From positions 65,138,410-65,202,409 of the forward strand of contig NC_089495.1 of the NCBI RefSeq assembly GCF_036850765.1: a stretch of DNA of 64,000 nucleotides, given 5' to 3'. The translations under genes were made by a program, and so were the position numbers. The notes below the pieces were generated by a model. That model searched no databases and had not been told where the DNA came from. It saw nothing but the letters and a program-made list of their open reading frames with translations. Below are positions 1-9,260 of the stretch, in pieces. This DNA comes from Saccopteryx bilineata. Its lineage: Eukaryota; Chordata; Mammalia; Chiroptera; Emballonuridae. Every line of letters begins with the position of its first letter. Within the stretch, counting starts at the first letter, position 1.

Positions 1-380
1 CTGTCTTATATATTTTGGTGCTCCTTGGTTTGGTGCATATATATTAAGGGTTGTTATGTCTCCTTGATTCAACTTTCCCTTAATCATTAAGAAATGACCA
101 TTTTTGTCTCTGAGTACTTTTTCTGTCTTGTAGTCAGCATTATTAAATATGAGTATTGCTACACCTGCTTTTTTTGGGTGTTGTTTGCTTGGAGTATTGT
201 TTTCCAGCCTTTCACTTTGAATTTGTTTTTCTCCTTGTTGCTTAGATGTGTTTCTTGTAGGCAGCATATAGTTGGATTTTCTTTTTTAATCCATTCTGCT
301 ACTCTGTGTCTTTTTATTGGTAAATTTAATCCATTTACATTTAGTGTAATTATTGACACTTGTGGGTTCCCTACTGCCAT
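1..380 (-). pseudogene. L1-A ORF2 N-terminus (endonuclease), frameshifted
   Basis: ORF2p makes the target nick and reverse-transcribes L1 RNA. The ATG lies at 378-380. The first 71 codons match the apurinic-like endonuclease start: the LNVNGLN strand with the catalytic Asn near residue 14, and the QETHL motif with the catalytic Glu near residue 43. The frame then shifts in a T run around 168-175 (seven Ts here, eight in L1-B), which turns the QKKAG seen in L1-B into QKKQV and a stop. The rest of the domain continues in another frame to the window edge. Over the first 71 codons I count 6 differences from L1-B by hand. A one-base loss in a homopolymer could be a true mutation or a sequencing error. 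Confidence 0.9.
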
Positions 381-610
381 TTTATAAATTGCTTTCTGTT
401 AGTTTTGTATCTAGTTTGATTCTTCTCTTTTGTTTTTCTATCATTTGTTTTTGTTTGTTTGTGTTCCATACTTCTTTCCTCTGTTGCTACCTTTTTTAAG
501 TCAAGTGTTTTTGTGGTGGTTTTTTCAAGGGTGGTTACCATTAAGTAATGAAAAGGGTACCTACCATATTCATTGTAGTACCCTATCTTATGAGTGTTTC
601 TGCACTTCAT
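371..610 (-). CDS. Small open frame between L1-A ORF1 and ORF2 (79 codons)
   Basis: This is an open frame starting with ATG (608-610) in the inter-ORF region, 95 bp after the ORF1 stop. It runs across the ORF2 start codon in a different frame and stops at 371. The predicted peptide is very basic and rich in Lys, Thr, Arg and Glu (a TKEKNQTRYKTNRKQ-like C-terminus), with no membrane segment. L1-B keeps the corresponding frame without an indel. In L1-B it stops with TGA inside an ATGA overlap with the ORF2 ATG; here that codon is TGG, so the frame reads two codons further. About 24 of 77 residues differ between copies, far more than in ORF1 or ORF2, so protein-level constraint is not shown. Function is unknown; it may be an untranslated spacer or an upstream frame for reinitiation. 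Confidence 0.3.
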   Translation of the reverse strand: MKCRNTHKIGYYNEYGRYPFHYLMVTTLEKTTTKTLDLKKVATEERSMEHKQTKTNDRKTKEKNQTRYKTNRKQFIKWQ

Positions 611-705
611 CCTCCTTTGCTACTGTTAATCTCCATCCTCTCCCCCCTTTTTTTCCTTTGTTGTCACATTTTAAATTTGGTTTTATTGTGTTCTTGGTGG
701 AGCTG

Positions 706-1701
706 TTACTTGTGGTGTTGTTTTCTTTTGTTCTTTGAATCTGGTTGGAAAACCCCCTTTAGTATTTCCTGGAGTGGGGGCTTTCTGCTGATAAATTCTC
801 TCATCTTTTCTGTATTTGTGAATGTTTTTATATCTCCTTCATACTTGAAGGATAGCTTTGATGGGTATAGTATTCTTGGCTGAAAGTTCCTCTCTTTCAG
901 GGCTTTAAATATTGGGGTCCACTCTCTTCTAGCTTGTAGAGTTTCTGCTGAGAAATCTGATGATAATCTAATAGGCCTTCCTTTATATGTTGTACTCTTC
1001 TTTTCCCTGGCTGCCTTGAGAATTTTTTCTTTGTCATTGGTTTGTGTCATCTTTATTATGATGTGCCTTGGAGTGGGTTTGTTGGGGTTAAGAAAACTCG
1101 GTGTTCTGTTTGCTTCTTGAATTTGAGGCTTTAGTTCTTTCCACAGGCTTGGGAAGTTCTCGTCTATTATTTGTTTGAGTATATTCTCCATTCCATTTTC
1201 TTTCTCTTCTCCCTCTGATATACCTATTATTCTTATGTTATTCTTTCTGATGGAGTCAGACAATTCCTGTAGGGCTTTCTCGTTTTTTATTATTTTTGAG
1301 TCTCTTTCTTCTTCTCTCTGTTGTGCCTCAAGTTGCTTGTCTTCTATTTCACTAATCCTATCTTCTATCTGGGCTGTTCTGTTAGCTACGCTTGTTACCT
1401 CGTTTTTCAGGTCATGAATTGAGTTTTTCATTTCTGTTTGATTTGTTTTTATAGTTTCAATTTCCTTGGTAATATATTCTTTGTGTTTGTTGAGTTGTTT
1501 TCTAATCTTCCTAAATTGCCTTTCTGTGTTTTCTTGTATATCTCTGAGTATTTTTAAGATTTCTATTTTAAATTCTCTGTCATTTAGCTCCAAGGCTTCC
1601 AATATGTTAAGTCTTTTCTCCATAGATTTTTCCACATCTATTTGTGTTACCTCTCTATCTTTTGTATCCATAATATTCAATTTCCTCTTTCTTATTGGCA
1701 T
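706..1701 (-). CDS. L1 ORF1p, intact (331 aa), RNA-binding nucleic-acid chaperone
   Basis: ORF1p coats L1 RNA as trimers to form the retrotransposition particle in the cytoplasm. The frame is uninterrupted from ATG at 1699-1701 to the stop at 706. Residues 1-10 are basic. About 20-150 are heptad-rich and charged, as expected for the trimeric coiled coil. About 154-240 form the RRM (strand NNIRIIG at 154-160, PRHIIIKM at 211-218). About 250-318 form the C-terminal domain with the conserved LQARREW motif at 255-261. The tail is basic (KNKRKQHHK). Length is close to other mammalian ORF1 proteins. Transcription would start in the 5' UTR to its right on the plus map. L1-B has the same gene broken by a one-base deletion. 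Sequence shows the intact frame; activity is not shown. Confidence 0.95.
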   Translation of the reverse strand: MPIRKRKLNIMDTKDREVTQIDVEKSMEKRLNILEALELNDREFKIEILKILRDIQENTERQFRKIRKQLNKHKEYITKEIETIKTNQTEMKNSIHDLKNEVTSVANRTAQIEDRISEIEDKQLEAQQREEERDSKIIKNEKALQELSDSIRKNNIRIIGISEGEEKENGMENILKQIIDENFPSLWKELKPQIQEANRTPSFLNPNKPTPRHIIIKMTQTNDKEKILKAAREKKSTTYKGRPIRLSSDFSAETLQARREWTPIFKALKERNFQPRILYPSKLSFKYEGDIKTFTNTEKMREFISRKPPLQEILKGVFQPDSKNKRKQHHK

Positions 1702-4097
1702 CTGAGGGTGGTCTTGTTGATAGTACTAATTAGAATTAATAAAGAGTAAAAAGTAAAAAAAAAACAAAAAGGTAAAACACCCCAGAAAAAAAAAAACAGT
1801 AATAATTTATTATTTCCCCCTTTTTCCTTTCTTCTCTGTCCCTCCTCTTCCCTCCTCAAGGAAATATCGTGATGACTTGTGAGTTATATTATGCTAAATG
1901 GAACAAAAACTGCCTATAATGGAGGGCCTGATTTGGGGTGAAGAGTTCAAGGGGCAAAAAAAGGGAGTAGGGACCTACTAAATGCAAAAAAAAAAAAAGA
2001 AGAAAATCTTAGACAAGCATAAGTTGATTTGCTTGTAAGTGATGGTCGACTAAGAGATATAATGAGAGGAATAAGAGGGAACCAGAAAAAAGGAGGAAAA
2101 AAAAGAATAATAAAGAAGAAAAAAAATAAAAATAATAAGTAAAAATCTGTTGTATTAAGTGGAGCGAAGACTAAACACAATGGAGATCTTGGGTTGGGAG
2201 GAATGCTAGTGAGTTAAAAAGCAACGTAAAAAGTACCCAAAATGCCACAAAAATAAACAAACAAACAAACAAAAAACAAAAGCGAAAAAGAAAAAAAAAA
2301 AAAAAGCTTGAGTCCCAAATTAAATAATTTGTTCGTGATTGAGGATTAAATGGGAGGAAAAGTAAAACGAGAAAAGAAGAAACGAATAGAAAGAAAAAAT
2401 AAGAAAAAGAGAAAAACGAAGGAATAAAAAAGGAAGAGAAAAAAACAAAATAAAGCAAAACAGAAAAAACAAAAGCAGAGAGAGTGAGAGTTAAGTGTTT
2501 TGGAGTGTTACCTTAAAGAATAGTGAGGATGAAGAAAAGAAATAAAATGTAACACTCATGGGTAGTGTAGTTCAAGAAAAGGGAAGCATAAGATGGGCAG
2601 AGAACAAAAGGACCGAGGTGGAGGAAATAGAAATAATAATAATAAAGGCAATAAGATAGAAGAAACAAACAACAACAAAAAAAAATTAGTGGAACAAGTT
2701 GTAAAGTCTGTGGGTTTTTCTTGATTTTGAGAGGTTAACTTCTTCCTTTTTCTTTTCTCTCCCTTTACCTGGTCGGTGACTCTGTACCCCAGGCTCTGCC
2801 CCTGTGTCACACTTAGGTAGGGATTTGCAGTTGATGGGATTCTATGGCAATGTCACATAATTGGCTTTAGTCTTGCTGGTAGTCAAGGCTTGTTGGCATT
2901 TGCAGGGTCCAACGATGAGAGAGTTTGCTTTCCTGGAGTCTCTCTCCTAGTCCCCCCTTCCTGAATTAGCAGCCTGGTGATCCAGCTATAAGGCTGCTAC
3001 TGCTTCTGCCTGGGGAGTAAGAGGCTCAAAGAGCTGGGAAATCCCCACTCTATCCCCACTCAGCGCAAGGCTTTGGGAAAGGCTCTGGCAGTCAGAGCCT
3101 CCAGCGTAATCAGGCGGGGCTGGGAGTCAATTGTTGTCAAGGTGACTGTTCAGCGCCTAGCATTCAGTTGGACCACTCAACCCAGGCTTTCCACACTTTG
3201 TAGCCTGTTTTGGCTGGGAAGAAGAGGCACTAGTCTCTGCTTGCGACTAGTGTAGTATAGATCTTATTATTTGCCAAGTCCCCCTTGTTAGCATTTATCC
3301 CTGAATATGGAGGCTCTGTCAATCAGAAGTTGCCCCTGCCCCTTTAGCGAGAGGCACTAAAAAATATCACGCCTCTTGTCTTGGATCGCTGAATTGAGAG
3401 AGATCTTATCAATTAGAGTCCCGTGGGTGTGCAGATTTCGTGGGTTAAGCTAATTTCAGTGATTGTTTCCGCAGCTGTGCTCCCGAAGGTATTTCAGGCT
3501 GCCCGCGTGCCCCTCCCCCAACACTTGATTGTTAGCTTGAATGGCTGGGTGAGGTGCCCCGCCCACGGAGAGAATCTCCCAAGTAGGAAAGACCTCCCTG
3601 GCGCCTCTCCCACTCGCCCCGTCGCTGGCGGCTGGGGCGCACCGGCCGCAGGATAATGGGGCACCCTGGGTGTGTGGGCCAGTAGGGCGCTTTGGGCACA
3701 CGTGCGAATGGGATGCTCCAGGCACCGGTGGCTGGGGACTCTCACTTGCAGTGCGTGGGCCACTGGGAACGTTAGTGGTGTTCGCTCTGCAACCGGACCG
3801 CGGCACCAGGCGCGCGCCAGCAGCTGCTCGCAGTGCTTAGGCTGCCGCTCCCTGAGTGTGGGCCGACTCACCACAGGCGCACTCCCTCCGTGGCTTGAAT
3901 GAACGTCCCTGCGGTAGTTAGCTTCCTCCACACCCTCGTCTCTCAGATTCAAGTGATAACAGTCCTTTCGTTTTCAGTTTGTGTGGAACTCCGGAATGCT
4001 CCGAGGATAAATTTTTCTGTTTCTAGTTGATAAATTTGTTGAGATTTTGGGGAGATCTGTTGGACGCGCTGCTCACGGCACCATTTCCGTGACGTCC
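1702..4097 (-). promoter_or_regulatory. L1-A 5' UTR with internal promoter region (~2.4 kb)
   Basis: This is the untranslated leader upstream of ORF1 in L1 orientation. It has two halves. Next to ORF1, about 1740-2720 is almost pure purine on the plus strand, so the L1 RNA would carry a polypyrimidine stretch of about 1 kb. Distally, about 3020-4000 is GC-rich with many CpGs and would hold the polymerase II promoter. The proximal half aligns with L1-B up to about 3115 (10660 in L1-B). Beyond that the two copies look unrelated until the last 90 bp or so at the 5' end. The leader is longer than the roughly 0.9 kb human L1 5' UTR. No promoter motif was assigned with confidence. Confidence 0.75.
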
Positions 4098-5146
4098 TAT
4101 ATTGTTATTTCTATTAGAACTATGGATTTGTTGATGATTCATCCTTTTACTGAACAATTAAAATATTTCTTCTGACTGTAATATTGCTATGATAAAGACT
4201 TAAACTTCTTTAAGCATAAATGTTTTCTTTTATCCATAGAACTATTACTCCAAGAAATGTAATTCTTTTCACCTGGGACATTACTTAGTAATTAAAGTGG
4301 TTTTCTAATGCTAAATTCTATAATAAGAAAATATATAAACACATTAAATTGAGAATTGTGTGTGTGTATGTGTGTGTGTGTGTGTATATATATATATAAT
4401 TAACTCAAAAACATCATCATCACAATAATACAATAATAATACTACTAACAATTATATATTCATTGGATTTCAGTGGATTCAACATTGAATGCTGCTTAAG
4501 GTGCTTCGTTAGTTTCTTTTACATAAACTGTTTTAACTAAATATAATGCTAAACCAATGTTGCAGATAGTATCATACACTTTTTAGAGATGGTGAAATTT
4601 AAGTTTGTAGATGGTAAGTCATGCTCAGAATTTATGAAGTACATCAATAGTACAATTATTTTTGAACCCAAAGATTATAATTTTAAAAGAAAATTATAAA
4701 AATTTTACTTCATTAATTTTCATATTTCTGAATACTTATTTACAAGTATTTTCTAAAATGTTTTACTTACGATATATTTATTGATATAGTAGAAATTAGA
4801 ATGTGATTTGTTCATTTATATTACTGAATCTTTTTTAAAAGTTCATGAAATTTTAACAGCTATTCAACAATTTGAAGTAAATAAAAGAAAAATGTCTCTC
4901 ATGAGCAATGAATATACACTATTTGATGGCATACATAAAATCAAAACACCACTACCACCATCACGACCATCATCACAACTACTGCCATCACTTACAGTCT
5001 GCGAGCCTGAAAGCTGCTTGAAAATGAAGCTTATGGATACTTTATTATCCACACTTTTTGGTGAACAAAATACAGTGAGTATCTAGCTTGACAGTATTAT
5101 ACTCCTTAATTAAAATGTTGCATATTTGTTTTAAGAAGCAAATTAA
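4098..5146. other. AT-rich unique DNA with a TG/TA microsatellite
   Basis: No gene is seen. A (TG)n tract running into (TA)n lies at about 4357-4398. A short CAY-rich stretch at 4945-5000 gives an apparent His/Ser-poor open frame that looks like simple-sequence chance. Confidence 0.6.
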
Positions 5147-5979
5147 GCCTGATCAGGTGGTGGCTCATTCCATAGAGCAGTGGTTCTCAAATTGTAGCTC
5201 ACTGCCCACTGGTGCGCCCTAAAAGATTTCCAGGTGCGCCCTATGGTATTCCAGAGAAATGACTTTTGAAGACCAAAAAACCTACAAGACTTTTGGAGTT
5301 TAGATTTTTGGGGGACAGAGTATGGGTAATTGGCTGTAAGCTGAGAGTATACACAACCCCCCACCTCACTTGCCTGATTAGGTTGCAAAAGGTTGTTAAG
5401 CTGTGGTGCTAGATTGTTTACACTACCTCCCATGTTTCTGAAAAGACTGGAGGCAAGTTTCTTCTATCCTTTGTTTGGTATAAAATTAAGATGGTCTCAC
5501 TTTGCTAATGGCCTCACTTTGTCCTATAAATAAAGCAAGATGCAGTTTTTGGGCACACTTTGTTCTTGCCAGAAGAAATTACAGGGCCCACATCACCCAG
5601 TATTTTCTTAATTACATGTTTTCTTATTTCTGAAACATTCCCGCTCGGGACCTGGAATTACTAGCTGCACTGGTTTGAGGCATGTGCCCAGATATAAAAA
5701 TAAGTATAGTTACTCTGTTATACCATTTCATTACGAAAATACTGCTTTTTTTGTTCACACATCATTATTATATTTATTATTAACACATCATTATACTATT
5801 TTTACATAAATACACCCAAATAAAATGGATAGATTTCTCAAAAAGAAGCATGTTATTCTGAAAGTGAGCAAAAGTTAAGTGTAAATAAAATAGGACTTGA
5901 AGGCTGACAGGCACAATTTAATTTATAGCATTTTCCATCACTTAACACTGAACAATACGATTGGATTAGAAACCCATTC

Positions 5980-6530
5980 ATGGAAGCTTCAAGTGATTTT
6001 GGTTTAACATTAACAGAAGAAGAAGAACTGGCAGCTATATCCACTGATTGTGGATTGATGATTAAACATAGAGAATTGTCTCTTGAAACCTTTTGAATTT
6101 CTATGAAAGAAAAATATGTGGCAATATCTAAAAAAGCTTTGAACATGTTACTACAATGTTTAACATCCCATTTATGTGAATTAGGATTTTCTAATTTTTT
6201 TTTTATTTATTAATTCATTTTAGAGAGGAAAAAGAGTGAGACAGAGAGAAAGAGAGAGAGAGGAAGGGGGGAGGAGCTGGAAGCATCAACTCCCATATGT
6301 GCCTTGACTAGGCAAGCCCAGGGTTTTGAACTGGTGACCTCAGCATTTCCAGGTCGACGCTTTATCCACTGCGCCACCACAGGTCAGGCTGAATTAGGAT
6401 TTTCTACCCTCAACACAATTAAGAGTAAAAAGAGAGGAATTCTTCTATGTATTGATGAGAAAATGAGTTTGCCTTTCAAATATATGCCCAAACATTGAAG
6501 AAATCGCTAGGACACATCAGGCTCGTGTTT
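5980..6530 (+). pseudogene. hAT transposase C-terminal (dimerisation) domain, broken
   Basis: hAT transposases excise and insert DNA by a DDE mechanism and dimerise through a C-terminal domain. Around 6090-6180 the plus strand reads ISMKEKYVAISKKAL then LCELGFS. After an inserted SINE it resumes at about 6397 with STLNTIKSKKRG. This matches the usual C-terminal pattern of hAT and ZBED5-like proteins (a WISVK-like strand, a LCE-GFS block, an IKSKKR block). The Trp of the first block is now a TGA stop and downstream stops follow, so it cannot encode a working enzyme. The catalytic region upstream is not recognisable. Confidence 0.75.
6178..6406 (-). mobile_element. Rhin-1-like SINE (~200 bp) inside the hAT transposase
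   Basis: A minus-strand SINE at 6194-6390 is flanked by a perfect 16-bp duplication GAATTAGGATTTTCTA (6178-6193 and 6391-6406). It has a T-rich left end (the element's A tail), a GA-rich block and the tRNA-like head at the right. Removing the element and one duplication restores the transposase reading order, which confirms it is a secondary insertion. Confidence 0.93.
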
Positions 6531-7537
6531 CTCATAAACACAAGGATGAAAAAACTTAACACATTCACACCAGGACATGCCAAATTTACTAAATCTTACT
6601 AAGAATGTTTCTATATATATAAAAAGATAATTTTTGGTCATTTTTTTTGAATCCCTCTTTTCTACGAATTCTAAAAAGCATAACTCAAAAAATGTAATAT
6701 AAAAATGTTTTTTTAATGTCAGAATAAATTTAATCTTGTCATATTTATTTTATATAATTACTATAAAAGTACGCTTGGACTTTTTTTTCTTTAATATTTG
6801 ATTTAAATATTATAACATGTTACTCAGAAATTTGTATATAGTGTGTCTACAATTATTTGTAGAATTTTAAATGCACCCCAACTTCAAAAAGTTTGAGAAC
6901 CACTGGCAAAGAACGTTGGGCTGGCACATGGAAAACCCAGGTTCAAAATACTGATGTCCTCTGCTTGAATATGGGCTCATCCAGCTTGAATGTGGGCTCA
7001 TCAGCATGAGCACAAGGTTGCCGGCTTGAGCATGAGATCATAGACATGACTCTACGGTCACTGGCTTGAGTACAAAGCTTGATGACTTGAATCTCAAGGT
7101 TTCTGGCTTGAACAAGGGGTTACTCACTATGCTGTAGCCTCCTGGTCAAGGCACATATGAGAAAAAAAGTCAATAAACGACTAAGGTGCTGCAGCGAAGA
7201 ATTGATGCATCTCATCTCTCCATTCCTGATGTTTGTCCCCATATGTCCCTTTCTCTAACTTTCCCTCTCTCTTTCAAAAAAAAAGAAGCAACTTAAAAAT
7301 ATTGCCTCAAGTAGAAAATATAATTTTGCTTCAAAATTTTTAAAGAGAATTTGATTTTTGCCTTGTCACTTCACTCTGAAAGACATTTAGAAATTTATAT
7401 TCATTCTTCTTTTGCTGAAAGAAACAAGACAATAGAGGACGTATTCCAGAAAAGAAAAAAATATTTTTTTTATTGTTAACTATAAACATAATTGGAAACC
7501 ATCAATTTTTCAAAAAGACAACTTTATTGACAATTTT

Positions 7538-7938
7538 GTTTTAAGATCAATAAGTAGCTGTCTTATATATTTTGGTGCTCCTTGGTTTGGTGCATATATA
7601 TTAAGAATTGTTATGTCTTCTTGATTCAGTGTCCCCTTAGCCATTATGAAATGGCCATTTTTGTCTCTAAGTACTTTTCCTGTCTTGTAGTCAGCATTAT
7701 CCGATATGAGTATTGCTACACCTGCTTTTTTTTGGATGTTATTTGCTTGGAGTATTGTTTTCCAGCCTTTCACTTTGAATTTGTTTTTATCCTTGTTACT
7801 TAGATGAGTTTCCTGTAGGCAGCATATAGTTGGATTTTCTTTTTTAATCCATTCTGCTACTCTGTGCCTTTTTATTGGTGAGTTTAATCCATTTACATTT
7901 AGTGTAATTATTGATACTTGTGAGTTCCCTATTGTCAT
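7538..7938 (-). pseudogene. L1-B ORF2 fragment: endonuclease domain first 134 codons
   Basis: The ATG is at 7936-7938. Visible endonuclease elements are LNVNGLN with Asn at residue 14, QETHL with Glu at 43, and NIYAPNQGAPKYIRQLLIDLK at about 113-133 with the Tyr at 115. L1-derived codons end at residue 133-134. The apparent frame then reads through the TSD for eight codons (KLSIKLSF) to a stop at 7510, which is host sequence. The distal endonuclease residues (the Asp-Asn and Ser-Asp-His blocks) and the whole reverse transcriptase are absent, so this cannot be functional. Confidence 0.93.
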
Positions 7939-8168
7939 TTTATATCTTGCTTTCTGTTAGTTTTGTGTCTTGTTTGATCCTTCTCTTTCGTTTTTCTATC
8001 TTTTGTTTTTATTTGGTTGTATTCCATACATCTTTCCTCTGTTGCTATCTTTTTTATCTCATGTGCTTCTGTGGTGGTTTTTTCAATGGTGGTTACCTTT
8101 GAGTAATGAAAAGGGTCCCTACCCTGTTCATTGTAGCGAACTATTTTGTGAGTACTTTTGCACTCCAT
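7935..8168 (-). CDS. Small open frame between L1-B ORF1 and ORF2 (77 codons), ATGA overlap
   Basis: This is the counterpart of the L1-A small frame. It starts with ATG at 8166-8168, 73 bp after the ORF1 stop. It ends with TGA at 7935-7937, overlapping the ORF2 start so that the junction reads ATGA. Such overlaps are known to support termination-reinitiation in some non-LTR elements and viruses. The peptide is basic and Lys/Thr-rich with conserved ends (NQ-KT--RKTKEK and KTNRKQ blocks). There is no indel against L1-A over about 234 bp, but about 24 of 77 residues differ. Function is unrecognised; it may be non-coding. Confidence 0.3.
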   Translation of the reverse strand: MECKSTHKIVRYNEQGRDPFHYSKVTTIEKTTTEAHEIKKIATEERCMEYNQIKTKDRKTKEKDQTRHKTNRKQDIK

Positions 8169-8241
8169 CGTCCTTTGCTACTGTTAATCTCCGTCTTCTC
8201 CCCCTCTTTCTTTTTGTTGTTGTCACAGTTTAAATTTGGTT

Positions 8242-9260
8242 TTATGTGTTCTTCTTGGAGCTTTTACTTGTGGCTCTGTTTTTTTTTTTGTTCTTTGTAT
8301 CTGATTGGAGAACCCCCTTTAGTAATTCCTGGAGTGGGGGTTTTCTGATGATAAATTCCCTCATCTTTTCTGTATCTGTGAATGTTTTTATTTCTCCTTC
8401 GTATTTGAAGGATAGCTTTGATGGGTATAGTATTCGTGGCTGAAAGTTCCTCTCTTTCAGGACTTTAAATATTGGGGTCCACTCTCTTCTAGCTTGTAGA
8501 GTTTCTGCTGAGAAATCTGATGATAATCTAATGGGCCTTCCTTTATATGTTGTATTCTTCTTTTCCCTGGCTGCCTTGAGAATTTTTTCTTTGCTGTTGG
8601 TTTGTGTCAATTTCATTATGATATGCCTTGGAGTAGGTTTGTTGGGGTTAAGAAAACTTGGAGTTCTGTTTGCTTCTTGAACTTGAGGCTTTAGTTCTTT
8701 CCACAGGCTTGGGAAGTTCTCATCTATTATTTGTTTAAGTATGTTCTCCATTCCATTTTCTCTCTCTTCTCCCTCTGATATACCTATTATTCTTATGTTA
8801 TTCTTTTTGATGGAGTCAGATAATTCTTGTAGGGCTATCTCATTTTTTTTAATTTTTGAGTCTCTTTCTTCTTCTCTCTGTTGTGCCTCAAGTTGCTTGT
8901 CTTCTATTTCACTAATCCTCTCTTCTATCTGACCTGTTCTATTAGCTAAGCTTGTTACTTCGTTTTTCAGCTCCTGAATTGAGTTTTCATCTCTGTTTGA
9001 TTTGTTTTTATAGTTTCAATTTCCTTGGACATATATTCTTTGTGTTCATGGAGTTGTTTTCTGAGCTCCCTATATTGCCTTTCTGTGTTTTCTTGTATAT
9101 CTCGGAGGATTTTTAGGATTTCTATCTTGAATTCTCTGTCATTTAGCTCCAAGGTTTCCAATATATTAAATTTTTTCTCCATAGATTTTTCCTCATCTAG
9201 CTGTGTTACCTCTCTTTCTTTTGTATCCATGATATTCGATTTTCTCTTCCTTAATGGCAT
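8242..9260 (-). pseudogene. L1-B ORF1, split by a one-base deletion
   Basis: The N-terminal part (ATG at 9258-9260 down to about 8985) encodes about 92 ORF1 residues of the basic start and coiled coil. A single T is missing from the run at about 8982-8987 compared with L1-A, shifting the frame. The other part stays open down to the stop at 8242 and holds the end of the coiled coil, the RRM (NNIRIIG) and the C-terminal domain (LQARREW). The C-terminus differs from L1-A in having a longer Lys/Ser tail. As it stands, no full-length ORF1p can be made. Confidence 0.9.

Larger units (their letters stand above)
1..4097 (-). mobile_element. L1-A: young LINE-1, 5' half (continues past window start)
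   Basis: This is an autonomous non-LTR retrotransposon on the minus strand. Reading from its 5' end near 4097 it has a 5' UTR of about 2.4 kb, an intact ORF1 (1701 to 706), an inter-ORF region of about 325 bp, and the first part of ORF2 (from 380) before the window ends. Position 1 corresponds to about 7559 in L1-B, so the remaining ORF2 and 3' UTR lie outside the window. The 5' boundary is placed where similarity to the L1-B terminus (a CACCATT-like end) gives way to AT-rich unique DNA. No TSD can be tested because the 3' end is missing. The intact ORF1 suggests a recent insertion, but ORF2 already carries a frameshift. Confidence 0.93.
5178..6905 (+). mobile_element. hAT DNA transposon with decayed transposase
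   Basis: The terminal inverted repeat CAGTGGTTCTCAAA starts at 5178 and its complement ends at 6905. The flanking octamers CCATAGAG and GCAAAGAA agree at five of eight bases, as expected for an old hAT 8-bp duplication. The interior keeps recognisable hAT transposase sequence at its 3' end, so this descends from an autonomous-type element and not a MITE. A SINE entered it later (6194-6390). Relative age is SINE-B first, then hAT, then the inner SINE. Confidence 0.85.
5147..7280 (+). mobile_element. SINE-B copy (~400 bp) split by a hAT transposon
   Basis: The tRNA-derived SINE head (GCCTGATCAGGTGGTGGCTC) is at 5147-5177. The sequence resumes at 6906 with the SINE body: a run of CTTGA-containing phrases, then GGTCAAGGCACATATGAG and a CT-rich, A-tailed 3' end near 7280. 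The split falls where a SINE-B normally reads ATAGAG-GT, so the two parts are one element interrupted by the hAT insertion at 5178-6905. The same family occurs intact at 19069-19465. Confidence 0.8.

Noticed and set aside
1947..2458. Phe/Leu-rich minus-strand frames next to L1-A ORF1
   Set aside because: They are translations of the polypyrimidine L1 leader.
3494..3952. 152-codon frame in the L1-A 5' UTR
   Set aside because: No counterpart in L1-B, where this region is different, and no recognisable domain.
4945..5000. Possible short tandem array or CRISPR-like pattern of CAY triplets
   Set aside because: It is irregular simple sequence without spacers or repeats of constant length in a mammalian genome.
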